NCBI GenBank assembly: GCA_964593795.1
Contig: CAZQJC010000331.1
Span: forward strand, 14,293 to 78,292
Direction of reading: 5' to 3'
DNA length: 64,000 nt
DNA from: JAHFDS01 sp964593795
Lineage (GTDB): Bacteria; Myxococcota_A; Polyangia; JAHFDS01
Part shown: positions 40,649 through 47,698 of the stretch, in pieces
Position numbering within the stretch: the stretch's first letter is position 1
How the letters are laid out: each line of letters starts with the position of its first letter
Translations under genes and position numbers: made by a program
Notes under the pieces: generated by a model
Seen by the model: only the letters and a program-made list of their open reading frames with translations
The model's database searches: none
Told to the model about the DNA's origin: nothing

Positions 40649-40785
40649 GGCTTGGCCTCCGTACAATTGAACACGCTCTTGCCAACATAGAATCGACCGA
40701 GCTTTCGGCATTCAGTAGCAATGACGCTGTGTGCGTATAGCCAGCCGATGAAAAAGCCAATGCCTAGACACGCAATGTATTTCAT
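40645..40785 (-). CDS. 46-residue membrane or secreted protein
   Basis: ATG at 40785 with GGAGG 8 nt upstream. Residues 1-20 are hydrophobic (KYIACLGIGFFIGWLYAHS) and read as a signal anchor. The short tail has two cysteines (ATECRKLGRF, VFNCTEA). It could be a small inner-membrane protein or an exported peptide with a disulphide. Lysis accessory functions are possible but unsupported. Confidence 0.75.
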   Translation of the reverse strand: MKYIACLGIGFFIGWLYAHSVIATECRKLGRFYVGKSVFNCTEAKP

Positions 40786-41390
40786 GGCTCGGCCTCCGGG
40801 GCGGCTGCGAGCCGCCAGTGTGTAGCTGGTGCATATTTCGGATCGATAAAAACCTCTCCGCTCGGCCCATCCCACCAGTAGTCCCCGTCACTTTGTGGAA
40901 CGCACCCACAAAGAACAGAGCCGTCTGCCAGCCTCAAATCGACAAGATCAAAAGTCGGGTGCTTTTCAGGAATCGGCTTCCACCCTTCGGGGATGATCGG
41001 CGCGGGCTGTGCAGGAACGTACCCCTCAACCCCATACGTTCCGACTATTCCCAGCATGTGCCGGCCCTTGGGGATAGCATCAAGCTCTTCGTCCGTGAGG
41101 TCGGTGCCGATGTCCATGTAGCCGCCCGCCCCTATGTCGAGATACGCGACCGCCATCGGCGCGGGCTGTGCGCCGTCCAAATCCATCAGCGTATCGGCCT
41201 CTACTTCACTTCGGTACCTGCACCATGCAGATATGAGCGCATTTTGGTCAGGCTGCACCAATGTCACCGATTCTGCCGAACCTTTAAAATGAACCTCAAC
41301 GCAGTTCGAAAACTTCAATATGTAGCTCACTTCCGCTAGCGGAATTAGCACGTCCTTTCCGTCAAAGATGGATTCTGTTGCTTTGCTCAT
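40782..41390 (-). CDS. DUF551-like hypothetical protein
   Basis: A 202-residue protein starting at ATG 41390 with GGAG upstream. The N-terminal part (LIPLAEVSYILKFSNCVEVH) is beta-rich and appears to be a separate domain. The C-terminal part (GWKPIPEKHPTFDLVDLRLA ... YAPATHWRLAAAPEAEP) fits the DUF551 pattern in which a WxPxxExxP start leads to a THWxPLPxPP end. Proteins of this type are common in phage accessory regions; the function is unknown. Confidence 0.75.
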   Translation of the reverse strand: MSKATESIFDGKDVLIPLAEVSYILKFSNCVEVHFKGSAESVTLVQPDQNALISAWCRYRSEVEADTLMDLDGAQPAPMAVAYLDIGAGGYMDIGTDLTDEELDAIPKGRHMLGIVGTYGVEGYVPAQPAPIIPEGWKPIPEKHPTFDLVDLRLADGSVLCGCVPQSDGDYWWDGPSGEVFIDPKYAPATHWRLAAAPEAEP

Positions 41391-41908
41391 TTGATTTCTC
41401 CTTTTGCGCCGGGGGCGAGGTAGAGCGGAATGGAGTACGAGGCCAGCGACATGGGACGGGCGCGCTGCCACACATGCTTTACGGCACTGGTCACAACGTC
41501 AGAGTCGCGCCGAGTTTCGTGCAGCCACGCAACAGGCTCCTGCTTCTCCATCGCCTCGATCTTGGTGCGCAGGGCGTCGCAAGCAGTTCTTAGGCGTTCG
41601 ATCTCAGCCACAAACCATCGGCAGTGTTCGGCCGTTACGGGCTCAGTAAGCTCGTGCAAGTCGTGACCTTGAGTGAATTGCGGTGGATAATCATGGTCAA
41701 ATCGCATCACAACAAGCGCGCGCAAAGCGTCGCGCTCTTTCTCGATCTCTTCCTGCCCGGTCGCGTATCCGCGCTGGTATGCCTCCGTGACCGCTTTCTC
41801 AGCCGCTTCGAGGCTAGCGCGCAGCCGCTCGATCTCGTCTGCCGCATCGCCTGCGAACCTATAGCCTTCTTCCGCAATACGGCGCAGACCATTAACGATG
41901 TCGATCAT
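41387..41908 (-). CDS. Ead/Ea22-like accessory protein
   Basis: A 173-residue protein. The N-terminal coiled coil contains ADEIERLRASLEAAEKAV, and a second RLRTACDALRTKIEAM follows. The C-terminal KQEPVAWLHETRR and IPLYLAPGA are typical of Ead/Ea22-like phage proteins, where QEPVAxL and LYxAP recur. Such genes are mosaic and dispensable in laboratory conditions. ATGA overlaps occur on both sides. Confidence 0.75.
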   Translation of the reverse strand: MIDIVNGLRRIAEEGYRFAGDAADEIERLRASLEAAEKAVTEAYQRGYATGQEEIEKERDALRALVVMRFDHDYPPQFTQGHDLHELTEPVTAEHCRWFVAEIERLRTACDALRTKIEAMEKQEPVAWLHETRRDSDVVTSAVKHVWQRARPMSLASYSIPLYLAPGAKGEIK

Positions 41909-42258
41909 TTCGTTTCCTCCAGTATCGCTTCACACGACCTCAGTTCTTCAGCGGTCATCAGCATGTCGTGGCTGTTTTGACGGACGGCCAGCCGCAGAGC
42001 GTCGGTGAGTGTGGCACAGCGCTCTTCGAGTTCAGCGATCATGTCTTTAAGAGCGTCGGCGCGGTGCATGCCAAGATACTTGGCATGCGCGCTCTCCTGC
42101 ACCCACTCCGTCTTGTCGGTCCACTCGTTGTACGCAGTGCGATAACGTTGCAAGCTCTCAAGTTCGTCGGCAGCTTTCGACATTGCCGCGGGGTATATGT
42201 TGTACCCGTTGGCGTACAGGTCTTCAGCCAGCATTCGAAGTTCGTTGATCAGGTTCAT
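41905..42258 (-). CDS. Coiled-coil accessory protein
   Basis: A 117-residue protein. The ATG at 42258 is chosen; a far upstream in-frame extension would run through another gene and a pseudogene. It contains LINELRMLAEDLY, a heptad-like MSKAADELESLQRYRTAYNE, and IAELEERCATLTDALRLAV. The N-terminus resembles that of the other Ead-like protein next door (LRxxAEDxYxxG and AADEIExL), so the two may share ancestry. Function unknown. Confidence 0.72.
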   Translation of the reverse strand: MNLINELRMLAEDLYANGYNIYPAAMSKAADELESLQRYRTAYNEWTDKTEWVQESAHAKYLGMHRADALKDMIAELEERCATLTDALRLAVRQNSHDMLMTAEELRSCEAILEETK

Positions 42259-42259
42259 G

Positions 42260-42433
42260 TCAGTTGTCCTGAAGATCAAGTGGATCAAGTGAATCAAGCA
42301 GACTAAGCAACTCCACGTTGGTGAGGTCATTGATTCGCTTATCAATGTACTCGTCGTACCAGTCAGGGCGAGTTGCGTAACCTTGCGCTTGCCACTCATC
42401 AAAGTAACGTCGAAGACTTTCAAGTCGGTGCAT
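42260..42433 (-). CDS. 57-residue hypothetical protein
   Basis: ATG at 42433 with GGAG 6 nt upstream inside the 49-bp duplicated leader. The product is polar and helical (HRLESLRRYFDEWQAQGYAT ... TNVELLSLLDSLDPLDLQDN). It stops 1 nt before the next start. No family recognised. It shares its upstream leader with the gene at 43422-43769. Confidence 0.7.
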   Translation of the reverse strand: MHRLESLRRYFDEWQAQGYATRPDWYDEYIDKRINDLTNVELLSLLDSLDPLDLQDN

Positions 42434-42438
42434 GCTTG

Positions 42439-42487
42439 TCTCCAAGCGTAAAGGTGCCCTGCAAGCACCAGGTGTTCCAAGACCACC
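42439..42487 (-). repeat. 49-bp duplicated leader, copy 1
   Basis: Matches 43776-43824 at 47 of 49 positions. It ends 5 nt before the ATG at 42433 and contains the TGGAGA ribosome-binding site. It begins exactly where a broken upstream gene loses its family resemblance. Confidence 0.95.
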
Positions 42488-42677
42488 CATTGAAACTTCT
42501 TGCGGCTCGGCCAGTAGTCGAGACGTTCTCCGCTCACCATGCGAGACCAATGGTGTTCGGTATGCTTAGTCCAACCGCCGTCATCGTCTGCAACGGCTTT
42601 CGCTAGGGCAGCTGCTCTATCCGCGTCGAATTTTCCTTCTTGCACCGCTTGAGTTCGTCCCAAAATTCGTCTCTCAT
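42488..42677 (-). pseudogene. Frameshifted and truncated accessory gene
   Basis: ATG at 42677 overlaps the previous TGA and reads MRDEFWDELKR before drifting to an early stop. The other frame then carries a convincing protein: EGKFDADRAAALAKAVADDD, WTKHTEHHWSRMVSGERLDY, WPSRKKF. This HHWSxxxxGxRLDYWPSxxKF pattern occurs in intact small phage proteins. A 1-nt change near 42640 splits the frames, and the C-terminus is lost at the 49-bp repeat. A sequencing error could explain the frame break but not the truncation. Confidence 0.6.
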
Positions 42678-43126
42678 CACTCCACCTCTGGTGCTGCGGC
42701 GAGCATCTTCAGTAGTTCGCCCAACTCTTTCTGTGCTTGCGCGTCGTCCCGATTCGCAACGTGCGCACTGATGCTCACCAAGTAGTCGGTTATGGTTTCG
42801 GTCGGCACGCTCTGCGCAGGGGCGGGGCGGGCGTATGGCGAGGCGCCATCCTCTTCGCCGCCAACGAGTCTTTCAATCGCTTCGCATCCCTCGTTCCATA
42901 GCGCCAGATCGACGGCCATAATCATGCCATCCTGGCCTTCGAACTCCTCTCCTGCGTGGAACACTTTGCACAAGGTGTTCAGTGCCTCGTCTTTCTGTCC
43001 CCGCAGTGCGTCGAGTTCAGCGCGCAGTGTCGTCGCCTTCTCCTTCCAGTATTCGGCGGCAAGCAGCAGCCTTGTGACGCCGTCGCTGGCGTCGAGGGTT
43101 TCATCTTCGAAATTGATCTGACTCAC
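42677..43126 (-). CDS. Coiled-coil accessory protein
   Basis: A 149-residue protein starting at GTG 43126 (GTGA overlap with the upstream stop, GGAGGT 7 nt before). It contains LLLAAEYWKEKATTLRAELD, NEGCEAIERLVGGEEDG, a Pro/Ala linker and a C-terminal helix with QAQKELGELLKMLAAAPEVE. Its layout resembles Ead-like mosaic accessory proteins. No enzyme signature. Confidence 0.75.
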   Translation of the reverse strand: MSQINFEDETLDASDGVTRLLLAAEYWKEKATTLRAELDALRGQKDEALNTLCKVFHAGEEFEGQDGMIMAVDLALWNEGCEAIERLVGGEEDGASPYARPAPAQSVPTETITDYLVSISAHVANRDDAQAQKELGELLKMLAAAPEVE

Positions 43127-43425
43127 GGCGCTACCTCCGCTGGCGCGTAGAACGCTTTCAAGTTGCAATGATTCGGCAGGTTGTCAGGCGGGCTGCTCCC
43201 GTAGCAAAAGCCTGAGTAATCCAGTGCCAGCCACCGATACACGACCTCGCCTCGCTGCCCTTTAAGTTCATCAAGCTCGGCGCTCAGTGCATCGCGCTCT
43301 TTCTCAACCGCTTCGAGGCGGTCGAGGAGTTCGGTAAGGACGGGCTTCACGTTGGCGTGAATATCAATGTGGTCTATGGGGTCGTCTGAACGGAGCTTTC
43401 GGCGCAGTTCTTTCGTGTCGATCAT
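43123..43425 (-). CDS. Ead-like coiled-coil accessory protein
   Basis: A 100-residue protein. It begins MIDTKELRRKLRSDDP, continues with a heptad-rich LLDRLEAVEKERDALSAELD and ends in a small aromatic domain (YRWLALDYSGFCYGSSPPDN). It overlaps the genes before and after by 4 nt. The helix plus modular tail architecture is shared with the neighbouring Ead/Ea22-like proteins. Confidence 0.77.
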   Translation of the reverse strand: MIDTKELRRKLRSDDPIDHIDIHANVKPVLTELLDRLEAVEKERDALSAELDELKGQRGEVVYRWLALDYSGFCYGSSPPDNLPNHCNLKAFYAPAEVAP

Positions 43426-43769
43426 TTCGACTCTCCCCGGGCACCGGCCTGCATCACTTCATCCATGTGCTCACGTGCCAGGTTGCGCAGCATCTCGCGG
43501 CGCTCCTTAACGCTGAGGATCTGCTTGATGTCAGTGGCCAGCTCAGAAGCCATGTGGTTCACCATGCGCTCAGCCAACTCGCTTTCCAGGCGCTCCGCGA
43601 TCTTCCGCTTCAGCTTCTCTGCGTCAACGAGGCGCCAGCAGTCAGCAACCCACTCCACAGGGATCTTGAAGTGGGACTCGTAGTTGGGCTGAAGCCATTG
43701 CCCGCCCTGAACGAACTGCAACACAGCTTTTTCAGCTGCTGTTTTAACGGCTTGCTCAAAGTCAGTCAT
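43422..43769 (-). CDS. Hypothetical helical protein
   Basis: A 115-residue protein from ATG 43769, with TGGAGA in the duplicated leader as ribosome-binding site. The frame is open further upstream, and a TTG or GTG start near 43825 with AAAGGAG would add about 20 residues encoded by the leader. The protein has an AAEKAVLQFVQGGQWLQPNY region and a long charged C-terminal helix (RKIAERLESELAERMVNHMA). No family recognised. Confidence 0.72.
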   Translation of the reverse strand: MTDFEQAVKTAAEKAVLQFVQGGQWLQPNYESHFKIPVEWVADCWRLVDAEKLKRKIAERLESELAERMVNHMASELATDIKQILSVKERREMLRNLAREHMDEVMQAGARGESK

Positions 43770-43775
43770 TTTGTT

Positions 43776-43824
43776 TCTCCAGACGTAAAGGTGCCCTGCA
43801 AGCACCAGGTGTTCCAAGACCACC
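43776..43824 (-). repeat. 49-bp duplicated leader, copy 2
   Basis: Second copy of the 42439-42487 leader (47/49 identical), ending 6 nt before the ATG at 43769. Both copies place a TGGAGA ribosome-binding site at the same distance from a start codon although the downstream genes are unrelated. Confidence 0.95.
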
Positions 43825-43887
43825 AACGGACAACTCCTTTGAAGTTGAGGTTGATTAAAGGTGCTGCAGGGCATTGAGTTGTGGGCC

Positions 43888-44301
43888 CTAATTGCTGACC
43901 GTGCCTGGCTTCTCTCTGTGGCTCCAGATACCGCCACAACGTCTTGAGCAGCAGGTGGTAGGGCCTTTAATCTGGCGGACCTCAACTAAAAACTCAACTA
44001 GGCAAACTGGACATGTACGCTTAACATAAGACTTATGCCTCCTAGACTTACTAAGGTTATCTGCCTGGGTAAGTATTTGCAGGTTGCCCATGCTGTCATC
44101 TGCCCTGTCGTTGTTTATATGGTCCACCTGCTCCCATCTTTCCAGCGGCCTCCCCAGTTTAGTTGCCATGACATACCTAGCGTAGCTGATAGTCGTTCTG
44201 TGTGTAGGGCTAACGAGGCATGCCATCCACCTGCCCATCTGCTTGTGGAAGACCTTATAGACTTTGTAGCCCTCGTAGGGCTTGTGGGCAGGCTCAGGCA
44301 T
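43888..44301 (-). CDS. HNH-type homing endonuclease
   Basis: A 137-residue protein. The ATG at 44301 is chosen over a GTG two codons earlier that sits too close to the GAGGG. The N-terminal GYKVYKVFHKQMGRW and WEQVDHINNDRADDSMGNLQI followed by NLSKS form an HNH_3-like core (H-N-N). A C-terminal zinc module has CPVCLVEF and CCSRRCGG. It lies between two small genes and is likely a free-standing mobile endonuclease gene. Confidence 0.85.
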   Translation of the reverse strand: MPEPAHKPYEGYKVYKVFHKQMGRWMACLVSPTHRTTISYARYVMATKLGRPLERWEQVDHINNDRADDSMGNLQILTQADNLSKSRRHKSYVKRTCPVCLVEFLVEVRQIKGPTTCCSRRCGGIWSHREKPGTVSN

Positions 44302-44303
44302 GG

Positions 44304-44462
44304 TCACGGTCCCTCGTAACGGACCTGCTTACCGTTGATAACCACCGACCCCGGGCGCTTGACCTCGTGATCCATGATGGCCCGCGGAAGGTCAGGCTTG
44401 CACATCTGCTTGCGAATTGCCTTGGGCGCCGACGCCCACATCACCTTGTGCTCACGCTTCAT
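44304..44462 (-). CDS. 52-residue basic protein
   Basis: ATG at 44462 and TGA at 44306-44304, the latter beside the HNH gene start. The product is strongly basic: KREHKVMWASAPKAIRKQMC, then PRAIMDHEVKRPGSVVINGK and QVRYEGP. No close motif known. AGGAG lies upstream of the ATG (reading leftward, AGGAGAAACACTAA). Likely real because of its position and codon pattern, but below the size where sequence alone is decisive. Confidence 0.65.
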   Translation of the reverse strand: MKREHKVMWASAPKAIRKQMCKPDLPRAIMDHEVKRPGSVVINGKQVRYEGP

Positions 44463-44488
44463 TTAGTGTTTCTCCTGTGTTTGACAGC

Positions 44489-44710
44489 TTAACGACGGAG
44501 CCCGAGAAGGCTCTGGATGGTCTCTGCGTCCTGGTGGACGCGATCGGTAAGCACCGTGAGGCCCCACACCGACTTAAGGCTGCAGGACTTCTCAGTACCC
44601 GTACGAATGCCTACCGCCTCCGCGGTGGCAACCTTGCGGCCGGCGAACCGGCCGCTTAAAGGGGTGATCTCATAGACACCGCGATCATTCTTTTCGAGTG
44701 CGAGCCTCAT
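44489..44710 (-). CDS. Hypothetical small beta protein
   Basis: A 73-residue protein with GGAGAA upstream. The pattern LEKNDRGVYEITPLSGRFAG followed by RKVATAEAVGIRTGTEK suggests a small beta domain, and the end is DAETIQSLLGLRR. No family recognised. Ten nt separate it from the upstream KTSC gene, and 26 nt follow before the next small gene. Confidence 0.72.
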   Translation of the reverse strand: MRLALEKNDRGVYEITPLSGRFAGRKVATAEAVGIRTGTEKSCSLKSVWGLTVLTDRVHQDAETIQSLLGLRR

Positions 44711-44719
44711 TGCTTCTCC

Positions 44720-44953
44720 TTAGTGCGCTGCCTTGATGAATGGGTCCTGCTCAAGTTTGTGATACGGGAAGTGGCCGCGTACCAGTCGGTGGAATGCGCT
44801 CCCTACGCTATCAGACTCCTTCAGGGTGCGAAAGACAGGGAAAGGGACCTTATCGTAGCTGTACGTCTGACCACTGTTGAACCTGATGAACAGCCGACCA
44901 CGCTGATAGCCAAGGCAGTTGATGTTGCTAGAGACCACATAGTGCGCTTTCAT
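44720..44953 (-). CDS. KTSC domain protein
   Basis: A 77-residue protein. The pattern VVSSNINCLGY...RLFIRFNSGQTYSYDKVPF...FRTLKESDSVGSAFHRLVRG follows the KTSC domain almost throughout (SSxIxxxGYxxxxxxLxVxFxxGxxYxYxxVPxxxxxxLxxAxSxGxxFxxxI). Small KTSC proteins are frequent in phages; some occur fused to lysyl-tRNA-synthetase-like or other proteins. The biochemical role is unknown. ATG with GAGG from the preceding gene's stop region. Confidence 0.85.
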   Translation of the reverse strand: MKAHYVVSSNINCLGYQRGRLFIRFNSGQTYSYDKVPFPVFRTLKESDSVGSAFHRLVRGHFPYHKLEQDPFIKAAH

Positions 44954-44954
44954 A

Positions 44955-45194
44955 TCAGTCCTCAAAAGCTTTTCTGTAGGCAATCTGATCAGCCGCAATG
45001 TCCTCGGCCACCTGGCGCTCCATGGCTGCCAGAGCGTCGAACGCCGCGTCCTCCAGGCCCTCCAGCAGGGTTGAGTCGACCAGGAACGAGGCGTCCTGGC
45101 CCCCACATGTCAGGGAGCGAAATACTACATACTCATCCTCAACAGTAACGTCGGCCTCAAAGGTGAGGCCAATGAATTTGAATGTGATGTCCAT
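44955..45194 (-). CDS. Hypothetical acidic protein
   Basis: A 79-residue protein starting at ATG 45194 with GGAG upstream. A beta-rich first half (DITFKFIGLTFEADVTVEDE then YVVFRSLTCGGQ) is followed by an acidic helix (LEGLEDAAFDALAAMERQVA). The C-terminus KAFED is encoded by GAG GAC, which also serves as the ribosome-binding site for the KTSC gene 2 nt downstream. Confidence 0.77.
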   Translation of the reverse strand: MDITFKFIGLTFEADVTVEDEYVVFRSLTCGGQDASFLVDSTLLEGLEDAAFDALAAMERQVAEDIAADQIAYRKAFED

Positions 45195-45216
45195 GTTAGC
45201 ACTCCAGGTTGTTGTG

Positions 45217-45555
45217 TCAACTTGCCGTAGCTTCTTCCGCGTCCATCCACACGGTGACATACAGGTAGCCGTAGGATGCCTGGGCGCTGGCCCGGACATG
45301 GAAGAGCCCATCATCCAGCCAATACGTCATGGGGTCGCTGTGCCAGATCCTCTGCGCCAGCGCATCAAGCCAGGGTACGCCCTTGGCCTCGTACCAGTGC
45401 TGCAGCGCCTGCCACGCTCCATCCTCCGGGCAGTGTCTGCCCACCCTGTTATAGACAAGGTCGATATAGCCGTTCCGTAGAATAGCTCTGTACCCGAGCG
45501 CAGCCGCGCAATCGTCGGGAATGTCCATGCTGCTCACACCATAGGCTAGTTTCAT
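45217..45555 (-). CDS. Hypothetical protein
   Basis: A 112-residue protein with AGGAGA upstream of ATG. It contains DDCAAALGYRAILRNGYIDL and a Trp-rich section (DGAWQALQHWYEAKGVPWLD), then SYGYLYVTVWMDAEEATAS. Several Trp and Tyr suggest a compact fold. No family recognised. Confidence 0.75.
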   Translation of the reverse strand: MKLAYGVSSMDIPDDCAAALGYRAILRNGYIDLVYNRVGRHCPEDGAWQALQHWYEAKGVPWLDALAQRIWHSDPMTYWLDDGLFHVRASAQASYGYLYVTVWMDAEEATAS

Positions 45556-45570
45556 GGTCTTCTCCTTTTA

Positions 45571-45795
45571 TCAGTCCCAAATCCAATTGGTGGTCATCTG
45601 ACCACCAACATGGACTTTGATCGTCCCGATCTGCAGGCCAGTGTCTGCGTGGCTGAACTCGACCACGTCCCGTGGTTGGCCAGACCACATGAGGATCTGT
45701 GTGGACCGGGGGATGGCGTTGTCGATCTTGATGTAGCGCCGGGTCATGAGCGGCTTGCCCTCCCGGAGGAAGGTGGCGACGATGGGTCTTCGCAT
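45571..45795 (-). CDS. Hypothetical beta-rich protein
   Basis: A 74-residue protein. The ATG at 45795 with GAGG 8 nt upstream is preferred over a TTG six codons earlier. It reads RRPIVATFLREGKPLMTRRY and ends GTIKVHVGGQMTTNWIWD. It follows the HNH-AP2 gene by 10 nt. No motif recognised. Confidence 0.7.
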   Translation of the reverse strand: MRRPIVATFLREGKPLMTRRYIKIDNAIPRSTQILMWSGQPRDVVEFSHADTGLQIGTIKVHVGGQMTTNWIWD

Positions 45796-45805
45796 GATCA
45801 GTGCC

Positions 45806-46291
45806 TCAGGCAAGGTTGGCTACAAGCTTCTCACGTACACGTTCGGCTACCTCCACAGCCTCCTCGATAGTGGGGTACATCCCGAAATACTTAGTCTTGT
45901 TCTCAACGCTGAACGTGACCTGCCACCTGTTGCCACGCCTATTGACGTTAGGCGGCTTGTGCTCGGGAGCCGTCATGTTCCTCAGGTTCTTTGCCCTCGA
46001 TACCTCCCGGAGATTGGCCCAGGCGTTATTACTCCTGTCCCGGTCGATGTGATCTACGTCTAGGCCAGGCAGCGGCATGCGCCCCAGCATGAACATGAAC
46101 GCTAGCCTGTGCGCCCTATAGAGTTTGGCGTCTATGCTGATAGCAACGTACCCATTGCTTTTTGTTCCCGCCAGCTGACCAGCGGAAACCTGATTACCTC
46201 TGTCGATCTTCCACCTGAAGTCCCCTGTGTTTGGGTCGTAGGTCAGCAGCTCTTGGAGCCGCTCTAGGCTCAGTGAAGTATGTGAAGTCAC
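45806..46291 (-). CDS. HNH endonuclease with AP2-like domain
   Basis: A 161-residue protein beginning at GTG 46291 with GGAG 6 nt before. Core motifs are YRAHRLAFMFMLGRMP, LDVDHIDRDRSNNAWANLRE and NLRNM (HNH_3). The C-terminal RRGNRWQVTFSVENKTKYFG and TIEEAVEVAERVRE form an AP2-like DNA-binding domain. It is a relative of the 33318-33839 endonuclease in architecture but clearly diverged in sequence. Probably a homing gene inserted between accessory genes. Confidence 0.88.
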   Translation of the reverse strand: MTSHTSLSLERLQELLTYDPNTGDFRWKIDRGNQVSAGQLAGTKSNGYVAISIDAKLYRAHRLAFMFMLGRMPLPGLDVDHIDRDRSNNAWANLREVSRAKNLRNMTAPEHKPPNVNRRGNRWQVTFSVENKTKYFGMYPTIEEAVEVAERVREKLVANLA

Positions 46292-46326
46292 TCTAATCTC
46301 CTGTCAACACCCCATACTATCTTACA

Positions 46327-47013
46327 TCAATGTGGCAGGAAAGAGACCGGCTTCTCTGTGGACCAGCAAATGCCGCACGTCATGCAGCTGTCGGTCTTTC
46401 CTATTTGCTCAGGACACTGAATACCATCGTCCTCATAGCCTCTCCCTATTACATTGGCACTCATTGGCCCGCCTGAATTGCTGAATCGAATCCAGACTCG
46501 GCCTGCAGAAGTCTCGTTGAGGCTGGACAGCACCTCGCCCACCTCGCTGTCCCTGCCCCAGGCCGTAAACCCAAAGAGGTGAAGGCCTGGGTTAGCGTGC
46601 ACAAGGGTTCCCCAAAACTTTGCGTACTCAGCAGAGACAAAGTCCCCGAGAACGTGCAAGCGGATGAGCACCCGCCCGTAAGTACGCAGCAGACCCCTAA
46701 GCTCCTGCTCAACTCTAGCTTGCAGTGCCGGCATGTCGTCGCTGCTGATCCGAGTCGCAAAACGGAGGTTATTGCCATAGCAATCGGCCCACATCGTGCA
46801 AGTACTAGGGCACGTGGCTCTCTCCTCCAGCGTCAACGTAAATGCCGCCATACCCCTCCACTTACCCTTGGCGACCACAGGTACACCGTTGCCCAGCTTC
46901 GAATTATGCGCCACGCTCTGGAGCACGCGCTTGACCTCGGTCACCGTCTTGACGCGGTACGGGAAGACGGTTCGGTGCTCTGAGAGAGCAGGGTTGTCTT
47001 CTCGGAGTTTCAT
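46327..47013 (-). CDS. Gp88-like conserved phage protein
   Basis: A 228-residue protein. Landmarks are the N-terminal NSKLGNGVPVVAKGKWRGM, then the cysteine motif CPSTCTMWADCYG (near 68-80), HVLGDFVSAEYAKFW, FTAWGRDS, WIRFSNSGG and a C-terminal CPEQIGKTDSCMTCGICWS. This arrangement matches the phage Gp88 family (first noted in mycobacteriophages), whose conserved cysteines suggest metal or Fe-S binding. No function is established that I know of. It starts in an ATGA overlap with the upstream gene. Confidence 0.82.
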   Translation of the reverse strand: MKLREDNPALSEHRTVFPYRVKTVTEVKRVLQSVAHNSKLGNGVPVVAKGKWRGMAAFTLTLEERATCPSTCTMWADCYGNNLRFATRISSDDMPALQARVEQELRGLLRTYGRVLIRLHVLGDFVSAEYAKFWGTLVHANPGLHLFGFTAWGRDSEVGEVLSSLNETSAGRVWIRFSNSGGPMSANVIGRGYEDDGIQCPEQIGKTDSCMTCGICWSTEKPVSFLPH

Positions 47014-47633
47014 ACCCAGTTCCCGTATTCGTCAAATTCGTACTCGTTGGCAACAATCGACTCTTCGACAGCCTCATCGGAAGTCAGATACTCGTACTCA
47101 TCCTGAAGGCACTTGAACATCCAGCCGTTGAAGTCGTTCATCAGCTCCCGCACACCATCTTCGGCCTCCCCGATGTCACGGTAGCGGTTCTCGCTGTCCT
47201 CAACCTCGACGCGGATGTAGTGATCACGAGCAGAGGTTATGTCCGCAGTTAACCGATAGAAGTGCCTACGCTGCACGTCTTGAAGCCCTTGCGCAATACG
47301 GTGAAGCTCCTCGTCCTGCGGGGCATACTTTTTGATCCTGGCAACCGCGCCCTTGGCGTAACCGTAAGTGCCGCAGAACGAGCTGCCGGAACCTTGATGG
47401 TAGAAGCCGCTGAAGTAGATCTCAGGCTCATAACGGCACTTTCCGTTCATGAGTGGAACAGGCTTTTCGCTAAGCGTGATTCCGAGAATCTCGGCAACAC
47501 TGGCAAAGTCTTCGTAGAGGTACTCCCACCAGCTGTAGTCGAGGCCGCCTTCAAGATAACACCCACGGGCCTTCTGCTTAGCTTCGTCACTCAACTCTTC
47601 GTACTTGTACAGGGTTTTCTTGGCAATACGCAT
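47010..47633 (-). CDS. Conserved hypothetical phage protein
   Basis: A 207-residue protein. The opening LYKYEELSDEAKQKAR is the start of a widespread phage family in which FxELSDxAKxKAxxWY is conserved. A GSGSSFCGTYGYAKG motif near the middle (GxGxSF(C/T)G...) is also typical. An acidic C-terminus ends EYEFDEYGNWV. Sometimes described as antitoxin-like or of unknown function; nothing here decides. ATG preceded by AGGAGTAG. Confidence 0.8.
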   Translation of the reverse strand: MRIAKKTLYKYEELSDEAKQKARGCYLEGGLDYSWWEYLYEDFASVAEILGITLSEKPVPLMNGKCRYEPEIYFSGFYHQGSGSSFCGTYGYAKGAVARIKKYAPQDEELHRIAQGLQDVQRRHFYRLTADITSARDHYIRVEVEDSENRYRDIGEAEDGVRELMNDFNGWMFKCLQDEYEYLTSDEAVEESIVANEYEFDEYGNWV

Positions 47634-47654
47634 GATCTACTCCTAGAAATTAAC

Positions 47655-47673
47655 GAGGCCCTGTGCGGGCCTC
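47655..47673 (-). other. Intergenic hairpin
   Basis: A perfect 7-bp stem (47655-47661 with 47667-47673) with a 5-nt loop lies between two leftward genes. Leftward it is followed by GTTAATTT, a poor U-tract, so it may be a weak terminator or a processing site. Confidence 0.55.
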
Positions 47674-47698
47674 TATTTAGAACTCAGGTTGGTTTTGA

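Noticed and set aside
41905..42663. Single 252-residue protein including the HHWS-type sequence and the coiled-coil protein
   Set aside because: It would start at a TTG, read through another gene in a different frame and through the duplicated leader; two separate units explain the data better.
45195..45222. TTGACA near the stop of the 45217 gene as a promoter
   Set aside because: The only -10-like hexamer (TAACAT) overlaps the ATG of the next gene, so transcription would start inside the gene.
46298..46316. TTGACA upstream of the HNH-AP2 gene
   Set aside because: No -10 box at proper spacing; the following GGAG serves as its ribosome-binding site.
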